Source: Syngnathus acus (taxonomy: Eukaryota > Chordata > Actinopteri > Syngnathiformes > Syngnathidae). From it: 64,000 nt of DNA. Where the stretch lies: assembly GCF_901709675.1 (NCBI RefSeq), contig NC_051088.1, forward strand, positions 5,607,664 through 5,671,663. Direction: 5' to 3'. The position numbers and the translations under genes are program-made. The notes under the pieces were generated by a model that saw only the letters and a list, made by a program, of their open reading frames with translations, was not told the origin of the DNA and did not search any database. Of the stretch, positions 49,201-55,600 are shown piece after piece (the first letter of the stretch is position 1; each line of letters starts with the position of its first letter).

Positions 49201-52123
49201 ATGAGCAAGATGTTTTTTTACACTCTCACAAGTTCATTATCAATCAAAAAGCATGGATCGAAAGTGACAGAGAACAATTATTAATACACAATTTTTAGGA
49301 ATAATGTTTTTAAGAGCCATGACTCAGATTTATTTGACAACAAATCAAGGAATCGTGGGAAATTTTTTATTGCATCCAATATAGTCACACGTGACACGCG
49401 TGCAAATCTGCAGCTTTTTCATCTCAATAAAATTTTGAATTCATTTTCTGTCTGCATATGTAGACTGTTAAAATTACCATCAACCACCATTTCAATACTA
49501 CCATTGCTAAATAAACTAGGGAAAAGAAATCTGTGTTTTGTAGAATCCAAGTTATGGATTAAAAGTTTTGATGAATACTTGTCTTTACAAACACAATAGT
49601 TTCGTTTTCTACAGGATGTGCATTTGATGTGTCTGCAAACAAATCTACCTGTGAATGTTCTTTAGCCAATTACAGTGATAGTTTAAAAGGCAAACAACTG
49701 TAATTATTGGTGCAGTAGGTGTCGAACTGCATGGCATGATTTGCTAATGACAGTGTTAAGTGTCTGACTTTGGTGACTCAATTGCCTATGTCACCGCAAA
49801 GATCTAATTACGACCAGCAACCTGTTTTGTTTGTGTTACAAAATACTGTCCACTTTTTGGGCAAAAATCAGCAGGTTTAGAAAATGAATGGATGGATGAA
49901 TTTGGGGGTACAATGTAGTCTCATACTATTCTTGACTTCAACACAAAGTGTACTTGAATGGAACCAGTGAACTCCAATTGGAAGTGTGCTGGTTTGCACA
50001 GACCTATTATTTATGTCTCGGGTCACTGAAGCTTCATTTAGAGTCTCATTTAAAGCATAGCCTGAAGTCATTGCCTAAGTCAATACACAAAGCAAACTCA
50101 TAAAACACTTTGAGTACAGAGTTATGTTCCATGGCACTTGGGAGAACTCGGCGTCTATTCTTCTGCATTTGGGTCGTATATAAAAGAAAAGCACAGCGAG
50201 CACTTCTTTTGAGTTCTGACTTTCTGTCATTTGTTTGAGGGCTCCTCGAGAGGCAGACACTTGGCTCAGTCCTCTTCGGGAAAAACAGAGGTCACCTTTT
50301 GCTCAACAAATCACTTTGTTTTGGCAGAGGTTTGAAAAGTGACACAATGTGAGGTAAACTCAAGTGTGGATCTTTCTTTTCCGCACAGTGTTTGATTGCG
50401 GCCATACTATGCAGTAGGTCTGCGCAATTATGGAGCAAAAATAATAATCTGGATGATTTTCATTGATATGAAAATAAATTTCATTCAATCATCCATCTTC
50501 CAAACTACTTATCTTCACGAGGGTCGTGGACGATAGGAGGAGAACACCCTGAACTGGTCGTCAGTCAAACGTGAAAAAAATGAAACATGTCTTGTACTTA
50601 AATATACGATGTAGTTGTTTTTCTGCTGTGTTTGGTTTTCCAGTCAACTCGAATTGAGCAACATACATGCATACAGCAAATTCACTTAAGGCATGCTTGG
50701 AGGACTTAAGGGTGGATGATTCCCATAAAGCACAACGGGGCACTTGGCCTTCCTTCTTCAGTCTAACATCCCTTCGACAAATGCAAGCATTCTGTAACGA
50801 GTCTTCCCACAAGTCCTATTGTGGCAGCAAATGAGGCATCAACCCACATTTTCTTCCCTTTCCACATTCTAGATGGCAAATGGTCAGGTTTCCCACTGCT
50901 TTGGTCAATATAGTGTAGGTCGATGCAAACAAACATCACAATTCAAACATCAGGTAGGGCATTCTGCATCAACTACCTTCTACAGTCTTGCTTTCAAATA
51001 CTGAGACTAATGTCATAATCCAATCTAATGATGACATTTCCAAGTAGCTACCAATTATGAGGCTCTTATCCCTGATATGCCTGGTTTGATAACAGTTGGT
51101 TTCATCAAAAAATCTAACATCATTGGATTGTGTAATGTTGTGGCTGGTCAGTGTAAATGACAGACACAATTGTGATCTTACCAATGGACATCCAGTGGAT
51201 CTTTCTTGGGGGAACGCCTTTTGGAGGGTTACACCGCAGGACGAAAGGTTCTCCCTCCTCAACAACAATTGGTTCTATCGTCTCCTTTGGAAATTTCGGC
51301 ATACCTAATCAAAGGGAAAGGAAATAAATATTAAAACAAATAGCCTATCATGGCAGTAATTTGTCTGCAGTTGTTCACAACAGTTAACCTTTTTCCAGTA
51401 AATGTTACTTACTAGGTACTATCAGCTCAATTGGCTCAGTCATGGCGGTTCCCAGCTTGTTGGAAGCATAGCATCGATATTTACCCTGAAATCGAGAAAG
51501 GCTTTTGTTTTGAAGCACAAAAGTACCATCCGTGGCAAGTTGGTCACTTCTGATAGTTGCAGACTGGGGAGGAACAAAGTCGAGATCATCTTTTGTCCAT
51601 CTGTATCTGCTCGCAGAGAACAAAAGGCAGAGGGGTGACATGAATATTAAACAGCTGATCCCATTTTTGTACAGTTAGCATTAATAAAAATAATATTGCT
51701 TACTCTGGGGGAGGGTTTCCCTTTGCTTCACACCTGATTGTCACGGTGTTGTCGTAAGGAAGGGCAACTATGGGACCCGTCGTGTGAAATATAATAGTGG
51801 GAAGCTGCTCCACTGTCGTTAGAAGACAAAAGCATGCAATGTAAAGACGAAAATGAACCAAAAACAACATTAGTATGGATGCACAATCTGATGATCTTAA
51901 CATGAACAATAAGATAAAAAATGTGATTCTGATGTTGTTCAGACCAGAAGAGAAAGCCTTGCTAGCCCCGATGGCCCTCCAAGGATGTATCGAATGTATG
52001 TTCAATACTGATGGCGAGCTGATCACTAATGACTCTCCTACCTTCAGGGGGGATATTGAGGCTTGTGGCCTCAGTGCTCAGAGCCAGCAGCAGAACAAAG
52101 TGGAGGCTCCCTGCCTGCCTCAT
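16494..52123 (-). CDS. chl1: CHL1-like neural cell adhesion molecule (L1CAM family), 27 coding exons
   Basis: This gene encodes a single-pass neuronal cell-surface adhesion protein of the L1 family; family members act in neurite outgrowth, axon guidance and linkage of the membrane to the spectrin-ankyrin skeleton. The spliced product is 1254 residues: signal peptide (about 1-20), Ig1-Ig6 (about 25-610), FnIII 1-5 (about 615-1118), transmembrane segment (about 1130-1152) and a cytoplasmic tail of about 100 residues. Each Ig domain shows its cysteine pair. CHL1-specific matches run throughout, for example [46 protein letters not shown] and KEKED. All 27 exons join in phase (total 3765 nt) with GT-AG borders. 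Human CHL1 is about 1208-1224 residues; the extra length is mostly a complete fifth FnIII domain. Fish have chl1a and chl1b, and I cannot tell which this is. Confidence 0.95.
16705..23452 (-). other. chl1 intron 26, 6.7 kb
   Basis: Separates the proximal cytoplasmic exon from the terminal exon. Apart from a 89-bp (GT)n array at 17131 and short poly-A/T runs I see no repeat element, no additional exon and no other gene. Confidence 0.75.
17131..17219. repeat. (GT)n microsatellite in chl1 intron 26
   Basis: About 89 bp of pure GT on the plus strand; CA in the sense of the gene. It lies about 430 bp from the terminal exon acceptor. Confidence 0.97.
23453..23522 (-). CDS. chl1: chl1 coding exon 26: proximal cytoplasmic tail
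   Basis: A 70-bp exon encoding residues about 1162-1185: [15 protein letters not shown], then NNDTFCEYS. It matches CHL1 VKEKEDLHPDPEIQSVKDE and TFGEYS. Acceptor gtttttgcag, donor gtaagc in phase 2, so the Ser codon AG|T is split with the last exon. Confidence 0.94.
23523..25654 (-). other. chl1 intron 25, 2.1 kb
   Basis: Contains a hAT-type MITE at 24115-24406 and otherwise AT-rich sequence. No alternative cytoplasmic mini-exon, such as the RSLE exon of other L1-family genes, could be recognised in it. Confidence 0.6.
24115..24406. mobile_element. hAT-type MITE with 8-bp target duplication
   Basis: Terminal inverted repeats cagaggcgtagcca and tggctacgcctctg, with gtgaaaac duplicated at 24107-24114 and 24407-24414. 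A long T-rich run lies near 24330-24358. It is 292 bp with no coding capacity and lies in chl1 intron 25. Confidence 0.85.
25655..25786 (-). CDS. chl1: chl1 coding exon 25: transmembrane segment
   Basis: Encodes residues about 1118-1161: [14 protein letters not shown], the transmembrane stretch [20 protein letters not shown], and the basic stop-transfer [11 protein letters not shown]. Mammalian CHL1 has ISTQGWFIGLMCAIALLTLL and KRNRGGKYS here. A second in-phase AG nine bases downstream (gcgtggcag) could remove the three residues GVA; the upstream ctgcag is preferred. Donor gtacgc. Confidence 0.94.
26543..26704 (-). CDS. chl1: chl1 coding exon 24: FnIII 5, second half
   Basis: Encodes residues about 1064-1117: [39 protein letters not shown], then [17 protein letters not shown]1 has EHIVRLMTKNWGDNDSIFQD at this place. 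The LKPGTVY segment is the FnIII tyrosine-corner motif. Acceptor cttgtgtgtag, donor gtaagg. Confidence 0.95.
27761..27874 (-). CDS. chl1: chl1 coding exon 23: FnIII 5, first half (absent from mammalian CHL1)
   Basis: A 114-bp exon, phase 1 at both ends, encoding residues about 1026-1063: [20 protein letters not shown], then [18 protein letters not shown]. The ISW and LYVAY positions are the conserved Trp and Tyr of the FnIII B and C strands, and the pattern resembles the L1CAM fifth domain. Human CHL1 passes directly from ESSTLGE to the later half, so this half-domain has no counterpart there. Acceptor cactgtctcag, donor gtaagc. Confidence 0.88.
29137..29491. mobile_element. hAT-type MITE with 8-bp target duplication
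   Basis: Terminal inverted repeats caggggtggccaac and its complement bound the element, and gtttagat is duplicated at 29129-29136 and 29492-29499. Eight-base duplications with CAGGGGTGG-type ends are typical of hAT elements. The interior has a perfect-but-one tandem pair of 47-bp units (29249-29295 and 29296-29342) and a run of about 19 G at 29407. No transposase frame is present. Confidence 0.85.
29930..30040 (-). repeat. fish interspersed repeat 3' fragment
   Basis: Contains aaaactttatttattaagca and gtaccaaagagctgtacata. The pattern of a TTTATT-type start, a short conserved block and an AT-rich end resembles widespread fish retroposon tails on the minus strand. The class cannot be assigned. 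Confidence 0.4.
30540..30757 (+). mobile_element. fish repeat tail ending (AAATA)n, probable non-LTR element
   Basis: Ends gcagttgtaaataagaactt, gttcttaattgtttgcctgg and gtaaataaaataaaataaaa. This tail motif is common at the 3' ends of fish interspersed repeats. The 5' limit is not clear; the upstream sequence back to about 30270 may belong to it. Confidence 0.5.
31624..31990 (-). mobile_element. full-length tRNA-headed SINE, recent insertion
   Basis: Same family and orientation as the copy at 15744-16110. Flanked by the 13-bp duplication ctccttggaatgt at 31611-31623 and 31991-32003. Head, body and a short CCAT-type tail are intact. It lies in chl1 intron 22, in sense orientation with the gene. 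Confidence 0.88.
32019..32187. mobile_element. 169-bp palindromic MITE, TA-flanked
   Basis: Begins ccgtaattttcggactataa and ends with its reverse complement, with TA on both sides. Internal ataagtcgc motifs repeat in both orientations. It is almost identical to the copy at 43726-43895, and its two halves correspond to the two ends of the 1.6-kb element at 44899-46508. It lies about 15 bp beyond a SINE target duplication, in chl1 intron 22. Confidence 0.85.
34480..34600 (-). mobile_element. SINE fragment
   Basis: Minus-strand 3' fragment with ccatccattttcaatcgcg, cattagggttgcgggtgag and ggttgccagccaattgcag; the head is missing. Confidence 0.6.
34895..34950 (+). mobile_element. SINE remnant
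   Basis: A short plus-strand 3' remnant: ggataggctccag followed by cctaatgaggacaagcaggt. It lies about 300 bp from the inverse fragment at 34480. Confidence 0.45.
35055..35262. repeat. repeat fragment with ataagccgc motifs
   Basis: Begins tacagtattttccggacaat and shows aagccgctactttttgcac, then later cacctgcggcttatagtcca in inverse arrangement. It resembles a TA-flanked palindromic MITE family related in style to, but different in sequence from, the ataagtcgc elements in this window. Confidence 0.5.
35400..35582 (-). CDS. chl1: chl1 coding exon 22: FnIII 4, second half
   Basis: Encodes residues about 965-1025: [38 protein letters not shown], then [23 protein letters not shown]1 has INDTYEIGELNDINITTPS and CTSQGCGKPITEESSTLGE. 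Acceptor tctttcttgtag, donor gtgagt. It is followed by the 7.5-kb intron, the longest inside the coding region. Confidence 0.95.
35583..37278 (-). other. chl1 intron 21, 1.7 kb
   Basis: Its 5' end (sense) is dominated by the CA-rich array at 37121-37270 next to the exon 21 donor. The rest shows no recognised repeat or exon. Confidence 0.6.
37121..37270. repeat. (GT)n compound array next to chl1 exon 21
   Basis: Pure GT from 37121 to about 37205, then GT interrupted by gcatgcgtgcgag and gcgtgcgtgc units to about 37270. In gene sense it is CA-rich and begins about 10 bases inside the intron. Confidence 0.95.
37279..37401 (-). CDS. chl1: chl1 coding exon 21: FnIII 4, first half
   Basis: Encodes residues about 924-964: [20 protein letters not shown], then [23 protein letters not shown]1 has LSWGLPKKLNGNLTGYLLQYQI. 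Acceptor ttttttgacag, donor gtatgt. A long CA-rich array (sense strand) begins about 10-20 bases into the intron. Confidence 0.95.
37544..37748 (-). CDS. chl1: chl1 coding exon 20: FnIII 3, second half
   Basis: Encodes residues about 856-923: [40 protein letters not shown], then [20 protein letters not shown] and TPEG. The VPSLDAFSE motif is nearly identical to CHL1. Acceptor cttcttacag, donor gtgagg, ending in phase 1. Confidence 0.96.
38580..38695 (-). CDS. chl1: chl1 coding exon 19: FnIII 3, first half
   Basis: Encodes residues about 817-855: [19 protein letters not shown], then [20 protein letters not shown]. Compare CHL1 DVINSTLVKVTWSTVPKDRV...GRLKGYQ. Acceptor gtcctttag, donor gtgagt at phase 0. 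Confidence 0.94.
40288..40510 (-). CDS. chl1: chl1 coding exon 18: FnIII 2, main part
   Basis: Encodes residues about 743-816: [55 protein letters not shown], ending GYSGED. CHL1 has NGPGLEYRVTW, PYDVKVQAINQLGSGP and YSGED. Acceptor ttgccgttgtag, donor gtgagt, phase 1. Confidence 0.95.
40580..40650 (-). CDS. chl1: chl1 coding exon 17: FnIII 2 start
   Basis: A 71-bp exon encoding residues about 719-742: [18 protein letters not shown], then MDISWE. Human CHL1 has APDRNPQNIRVQASQPKE here. The acceptor is cccttcaaag (poor pyrimidine context) and the donor gtaagg, ending at phase 0. Confidence 0.92.
40863..40966. repeat. (GTGA)n array abutting chl1 exon 16 donor
   Basis: About 104 bp, 26 units, of pure GAGT/GTGA on the plus strand; ACTC in the gene sense. 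It begins five or six bases inside the intron. Confidence 0.97.
40972..41169 (-). CDS. chl1: chl1 coding exon 16: FnIII 1, second half
   Basis: Encodes residues about 653-718: [36 protein letters not shown], then [14 protein letters not shown]. Acceptor gcatgaatacag. The donor gtgaga is followed within about five bases by a 104-bp tetranucleotide array (40863-40966), so the 5' splice site directly abuts an unstable repeat. Confidence 0.94.
41664..41768 (-). CDS. chl1: chl1 coding exon 15: FnIII 1, first half
   Basis: Encodes residues about 618-652: [19 protein letters not shown], then [16 protein letters not shown]. The match to CHL1 (DVPDPPENLHLSERQNRSV, RLTWEAGADHNSNI) is strong. Acceptor ggtgtgttgcag, donor gtgagg. 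Phase 1 to phase 1. Confidence 0.95.
42018..42142 (-). CDS. chl1: chl1 coding exon 14: Ig6, second half
   Basis: Encodes residues about 577-617: [19 protein letters not shown], then [20 protein letters not shown] with the second Ig6 cysteine, ending VLD. CHL1 has GIYCCSAHTALDSAADITQV and VLDVPD at this place. Acceptor tatgttcag, donor gtaagt. Confidence 0.92.
42228..42393 (-). CDS. chl1: chl1 coding exon 13: Ig6, first half
   Basis: Encodes residues about 521-576: [20 protein letters not shown], then [20 protein letters not shown] with the first Ig6 cysteine, then [15 protein letters not shown]. Human CHL1 has SWSKDGEAF here; its DGEA motif, a reported integrin-binding site, is DGEK in this copy. 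Acceptor ctgttgctag, donor gtttgc (weak), phase 2. Confidence 0.92.
42918..43084 (-). CDS. chl1: chl1 coding exon 12: Ig5, second half
   Basis: Encodes residues about 466-520: [40 protein letters not shown] with the second Ig5 cysteine, then [15 protein letters not shown]. Acceptor gctctctctcag, donor gtaaca, ending in phase 1. Confidence 0.94.
43308..43402 (-). mobile_element. SINE fragment
   Basis: Minus-strand 3' fragment (ccatccattttctatagcgc, gggtcgcgggtgagctggag) of an older subfamily that has cattagggtcgcgg in place of cacgggggtcgcgg. Confidence 0.6.
43726..43895. mobile_element. 170-bp palindromic MITE, TA-flanked
   Basis: Same family and same orientation as the copy at 32019-32187, with TA flanks at both ends and near-identical sequence, implying recent activity. 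It sits in chl1 intron 11 and abuts an old SINE copy that begins at about 43898. Confidence 0.85.
43898..44210 (+). mobile_element. diverged near-full-length SINE of the same family
   Basis: Starts at the tRNA-like head (ggttagcacgtccgcctcac), keeps a degenerate B box, the gtgtgagtgtgac body and the ggctccagcacgcccgc 3' region, and ends gaatggatg. It is clearly older than the two full-length minus-strand copies. It directly follows the MITE at 43726-43895. Confidence 0.75.
44712..44823 (-). CDS. chl1: chl1 coding exon 11: Ig5, first half
   Basis: Encodes residues about 428-465: [19 protein letters not shown], then [19 protein letters not shown] with the first Ig5 cysteine. Acceptor cattcacttatag, donor gtaaga in phase 2 (TG|G makes the Trp). 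Only about 75 bp separate this acceptor from a 1.6-kb repeat element in the upstream intron. Confidence 0.92.
44899..46508. mobile_element. 1.6-kb TA-flanked non-autonomous element with internal palindrome
   Basis: The ends are inverted copies of ccgtaattttcggactataa, and both are flanked by TA, the duplication expected of Tc1/mariner-type insertion. Inside lie two 322-bp inverted arms (45172-45493 and 45654-45975) separated by 160 bp. I saw only about two mismatches between the arms. A 48-bp block at 45113-45160 recurs inverted at 45607-45654. Each arm contains an internal near-repeat with a period of about 102 bp. The mirrored open frames in the arms resemble no known protein, and no transposase is visible. 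It occupies most of chl1 intron 10. Confidence 0.8.
45172..45975. repeat. 322-bp near-perfect inverted repeat with 160-bp spacer
   Basis: Left arm 45172-45493 and right arm 45654-45975 are equal in length and reverse complements without visible gaps. Two differences were noted by eye, near 45186 and 45352. The GC-rich spacer is dense in CGCG and CAGCAGCGCG motifs. The structure could form a long hairpin in DNA or in transcribed intron RNA. Confidence 0.85.
47082..47222 (-). CDS. chl1: chl1 coding exon 10: Ig4, second half
   Basis: Encodes residues about 381-427: [20 protein letters not shown], then [20 protein letters not shown] with the second Ig4 cysteine, ending NIMVM. CHL1 has YQCEASNVHGTILANANIDVV here. 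Acceptor ctttttttag, donor gtgagt. Phase 1 to phase 1. Confidence 0.94.
47809..47943 (-). CDS. chl1: chl1 coding exon 9: Ig4, first half
   Basis: Encodes residues about 336-380: [12 protein letters not shown], the [20 protein letters not shown] segment with the first Ig4 cysteine, and HVFE. It matches CHL1 EEPPRW...CEAEGEPQPTIKW. The donor gtgggt keeps phase 1; a second GT four bases downstream would break the frame. Acceptor caactcccag. Confidence 0.9.
48067..48248 (-). CDS. chl1: chl1 coding exon 8: Ig3, second half
   Basis: Encodes residues about 276-335: [14 protein letters not shown], the NYGKLLTI strand, [12 protein letters not shown] with the second Ig3 cysteine, and the exit FDVIVE. 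CHL1 has PTPQVDW...NYGKTLKI...FHVIVEEPPRW at this place. Acceptor tttttgcag, donor gttagt (weaker at position 3), phase 1. Confidence 0.94.
48340..48445 (-). CDS. chl1: chl1 coding exon 7: Ig3, first half
   Basis: Encodes residues about 240-275: [19 protein letters not shown], then [15 protein letters not shown] with the first Ig3 cysteine. Compare CHL1 KPKLLLPPTESG...LKGEILLLEC. Acceptor tgttgtggcag, donor gtgagg after AA, phase 2. Confidence 0.9.
48618..48656 (-). CDS. chl1: chl1 coding exon 6: 39-bp mini-exon, Ig2-Ig3 linker
   Basis: A 13-codon exon encoding roughly [13 protein letters not shown], between Ig2 and Ig3. Acceptor ttccactgcag and donor gtgagtga are both strong, and the phase is 1 at both ends, so it can be skipped without shifting the frame. 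It sits where human CHL1 has a short alternative exon distinguishing its 1224- and 1208-residue forms (recalled, not looked up). Its sequence has no strong similarity of its own, so the call rests on splice sites, phase and position. Confidence 0.72.
48939..49109 (-). CDS. chl1: chl1 coding exon 5: Ig2, second half
   Basis: Encodes residues about 170-226: [20 protein letters not shown], then the [13 protein letters not shown] segment with the second Ig2 cysteine, then [15 protein letters not shown]. The YCCFA double cysteine and IVxKPAM motif are CHL1-like. Acceptor tttttgcag, donor gtaggt. The 2-kb intron upstream holds a SINE fragment at about 50490. Confidence 0.95.
49110..51181 (-). other. 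chl1 intron 4, 2.1 kb
   Basis: Holds a partial SINE at about 50490-50572 and otherwise AT-rich sequence with no recognised exon. Confidence 0.6.
50490..50572 (-). mobile_element. SINE fragment
   Basis: Minus-strand remnant with tcatccatcttccaaactac, gagggtcgtgg and caccctgaactggtcg; strongly diverged. Confidence 0.5.
51182..51304 (-). CDS. chl1: chl1 coding exon 4: Ig2, first half
   Basis: Encodes residues about 129-169: [19 protein letters not shown], then [19 protein letters not shown] with the first Ig2 cysteine. It matches the CHL1 segment VPKFPKEK...CNPPKGLPP closely. Acceptor tgattag, donor gtaaga. Phase 1 to phase 1. Confidence 0.95.
51413..51606 (-). CDS. chl1: chl1 coding exon 3: Ig1, second half
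   Basis: Encodes residues about 65-128: [10 protein letters not shown], then [16 protein letters not shown] with the second Ig1 cysteine, then the domain exit ELIVPS. Mammalian CHL1 has CFASNKLG here, reported as a neuropilin-1 interaction motif; this copy has Tyr for Phe. Acceptor gcgagcag, donor gtaagt, ending in phase 1. Confidence 0.95.
51704..51812 (-). CDS. chl1: chl1 coding exon 2: Ig1, first half
   Basis: Encodes residues about 28-64, including VEQLPTII and [12 protein letters not shown], which holds the first cysteine of Ig1. It aligns with the CHL1 segment VQQVPTII...ECEAKGNPEPT. Acceptor aacgacag, donor gtaagc. Starts in phase 1, ends in phase 2. Confidence 0.92.
52042..52123 (-). 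CDS. chl1: chl1 coding exon 1: start and signal peptide
   Basis: Encodes residues 1-27, beginning [19 protein letters not shown], a typical signal peptide with a hydrophobic FVLLLAL core, followed by the start of mature protein (SLNIPPE). An in-frame upstream ATG at 52187-52189 would add 22 polar residues before the hydrophobic core, so the internal start is preferred. The donor is gtagga, phase 1. A plausible acceptor (ctctctgcag) puts the 5' edge of the exon, including untranslated sequence, at 52217. Confidence 0.88.
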
Positions 52124-52419
52124 CACCCTCCGCTGGTCAGTGGACACAGAGGAGTAATGGAATATGCGTTGAGAAAGATCAATTGGCAATCCTTGGACTT
52201 TCTAAGGCACAGCAAACCTGCAGAGAGGCATTTTAAAAACACGGTCATGGCAAGTCTATTTCGTTTAGAATAAAAAGGCAAGATAATGGCACTGCAAGCG
52301 TCTGCTCTAATTATATGCAGAACTGAGTAAACCTTTCAAATGAAGAGTTGCTTGTCTGCAAATGAACAAGGTGGTGGTGTTCAAAATCTGATCTATAAAT
52401 AGTAATTTATGTAAAATGG

Positions 52420-52683
52420 ATGGCTGCCCTGCTATTGGCTGGCAACCAGTTCAGGGTGTCCCCCGCCTACTGCCCGATGACCGCTGGGATAGGCTCCAGC
52501 ACACCCGTGACCCCCATGGGGGACAAGCGGTATAGTGGATGGATGGATGGATGGATGGATGGATGGATGGATGGATGGATGGATGGATGGATGGATGGAT
52601 GGATGGATGGATGGATGGATGGATGGATGGATGGATGGATGGATGGATGGATGGATGGATGGATGGATGGAATGGATGGACGG
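52420..52683 (+). mobile_element. 5'-truncated SINE with expanded (GGAT)n tail
   Basis: The 3' half of the SINE (ctattggctggcaaccagtt through ggacaagcgg) runs directly into about 147 bp of GGAT repeats. The tail is far longer than in intact copies, so the microsatellite grew from the SINE tail after insertion. It lies about 200 bp upstream of the putative first coding exon edge. Confidence 0.75.
52537..52683. repeat. (GGAT)n array, SINE-tail derived
   Basis: About 135 bp pure GGAT then a few degenerate units. It is continuous with the SINE 3' end on its left. Confidence 0.97.
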
Positions 52684-55600
52684 ACGCCAGGGAAATCAAA
52701 AGGAAAACATCGCTGAGATTTAAATCCCATGAAAAAAAATGAAACAAGTCACACTATTTCTCTAGGCTTTTTGCTGAGAAATTCTGTTCTGTTCAAAATA
52801 AGCTTTCCCTCTAGGAAATAATGATGTTCTTCATTAATGCGTGTTTTCAGGAACATTAGCCACAAGGAGTCTATTAAAATAATACAGTAGTACTCACTTT
52901 CAGAAAAAACAACAAAATGAACAAAAGCACAAATCAGCAATAAACAAACATGAGTTCAATTAGTAACTTTTAAATGAAAGTGTGTCAGTTCTCACCAACA
53001 GCACTAAAAAAGAAAGAAAAAAGTGAAGACTGTCAAGAGCATATCAAAGCCTCAGGTATGGCCATTTCAACCAGTCAAAAGAAAGATGGCATTCAATAAA
53101 GCACAGTCCCAAGTCAAGGCCACCCCAGTCTGTCTCGTTTAATTGAAAATATTCAAAACATTCTGGGCAATAGAGTAGCAAGAATGTGCAATACATAGTC
53201 AGTGTGTGTGTGCAGCCACGCTGCAAATGTTTTCCGATACAGGTCCATAAACTGGGATGTGGTGGTTCAGAGCCTCAATGTCTGACCAGGTGCAAACAGA
53301 CATTAATGAAAAGTGAAAATATTTCCTTTATCTGCACCTTCTCCTGAATGTGCACCAAAATTGAATGGGTTCATTAATGGCCTACACGTGCCACCCTTTG
53401 TACATAGTTTCATAGAAACCCGGTTCATAGTTTTTACATAATCCTGTTTTTAAGTAATTCAATAACCCCATTCAAACTGAGGCCACTTTTCACTTTTGTT
53501 CAATATAGTAATGGAGATTTAAGAAAATGGCGTAAATGAGTCACCACAGAGTTACCGCCAAATATCACACTTGATTTTAAAGCTAGCAACACAAAATAAA
53601 TCATCTTACATAATATATTATGCAATCAACGAATATTTTTATAATCAATTAATCGGTCGATTATTTTGTCAATTAATCGATGAATCGGATTAAAAAACAA
53701 GTTTTAATTTCAATCGCTTTACTCAAAAACAGGACAAAGGATTTGGACAATTTAAAGTAAAAATTGGTCTAGAAATGATTAATCATTACTCAAAACGGTA
53801 ATCGATTAATTTGATAATTAGTTGTTTGTCATTCAAATAATGATTGTAGCTCCGATAAATGTTATAAATTAGTTCAGATTTGAATTTTCGAACTCATTTC
53901 ATTGATATTTTATTACTAATTCGAAACTTTTTCCTCAACCAGTCTATTTGGATTCCATGTTATTGTGGGCATGGCCTTAATGAATGCAAAACAAATCCAG
54001 TGAACATAAGCCAGTTTGTATAGCGTCACATGTACCTTATTGTTGGGATGTTGTTGAACAATGCAGCAGAAAAATTGTCTGCAGATAACCCTATTTTTTC
54101 TTTCGTCGGGTGGCATGGCATGCTTACTGTAAACCCAACTGGCACAAAAGCTGAGCTGCTGTCTGCTACGATGGCTGGATCCAAGTATCAGACTAGACAT
54201 TGGCTTAAGCCCACCGGCGTTTCACGGTTTACAGCGCTGAGTCTGCAGCGGCATCCTTGGCAGTGCCAAACGGCTTCGCCCTGCAGCTAATCCCGCTATC
54301 AGAACAATGAAGGCTGGGATGTCCGACAATGACTGAGTATGACTTGTAAAGATGTGAGTGGGCATGTGTTAGCCCTTCTTAGCGATGCAGGGTAATGTGG
54401 TAATTGGTGTTGACTCGATTCAAGATTAAGCTGCTTGAATTTAGAATCAATTAAACAAATTGAGAAAGCATTATATATTACATAGACCTGATGTGATTAT
54501 CTTCCTTGGATTAAATGGTAAATAAAGCTGGCTAGATGTTTGTTGTGGTGTAGTAAACACGTTTTCCCACTGTCAAAACATGATAAGCTGCTTTTATTCT
54601 ATTACTATTGTGAAGTGCAGGCTCACATGCATTCTCACACGCAGCTTTCGACCGAGTTATCCATTGCCAGTACAATAGTTAAAGACACGCTTTAGTGCCA
54701 AGAGAGCAAACAAGCTGCTTACAGAAAGGCCCTCGGTAGTAGGCAGTAGCAGACGTTTGGGCCTTTCATTTAAATGTGTGTGTCAATCCCAACAACACAG
54801 CATCAACCAGACCCCGGCACATGACATCCATGTGCACAATTCCACTAATTGCACTCCTAAAGAACATGAATTACTTGTTATTCACATGGGGATCTGTCAA
54901 CCTGCAACTTTGATGATAACACAAGTAATCTTTAATGTCAGTGTGAGCAGAAAGCTAAGCATTTCTTTCAGTGCCATCCAGCACCTGAACACATGGCAGA
55001 TCATGGCCTTAAAGTCTTAGGGATTATGCTACCTAAGCCTGTGTATGAAAATCAGTTGTGGCTACCATGCTACACAACTAATCCTTGCCAACACACAATT
55101 TAAAGTACAATACAATTAGAAAATACAACCCAAATATGAACTACTTGTTATATCCACCTCCTGTAACTCACAAAGTTGCTGCATGAAATGGAAATAAAGC
55201 ATAATGCCCAATTAAATGTTGTGTGCAAACAGACTTTTAAGAAGTACTTACTAATTGTTGAGTCATTCTACATCCTTATGTGCATGACGGTGAAAGCTAG
55301 AATTCCAGAGACAGCACTATCAGGAGAGCGTTCCAACTCCTCTCTCTGAACGAACACATTTGACATCATGTTCTTCCTGCTCCACCTCAGGCCTGCCCAC
55401 TTGAACACGCCCCTCTACTCAAGCGCCCAAGGGTTGACAGGAGAGTCGCTCAAGTGACATATGTTGCCAAAGCCTCTCGCCTGGCAAAAGAGGCTCTCTA
55501 AGCCAGTGACAAAGCCTCCACTGCGGGGGGCCTGTCGGGAGCATGAAAGAGGAAGTACGAGCATATCTGCTTCTTTTTTTTTTTTTTTTTAACTTGGATT

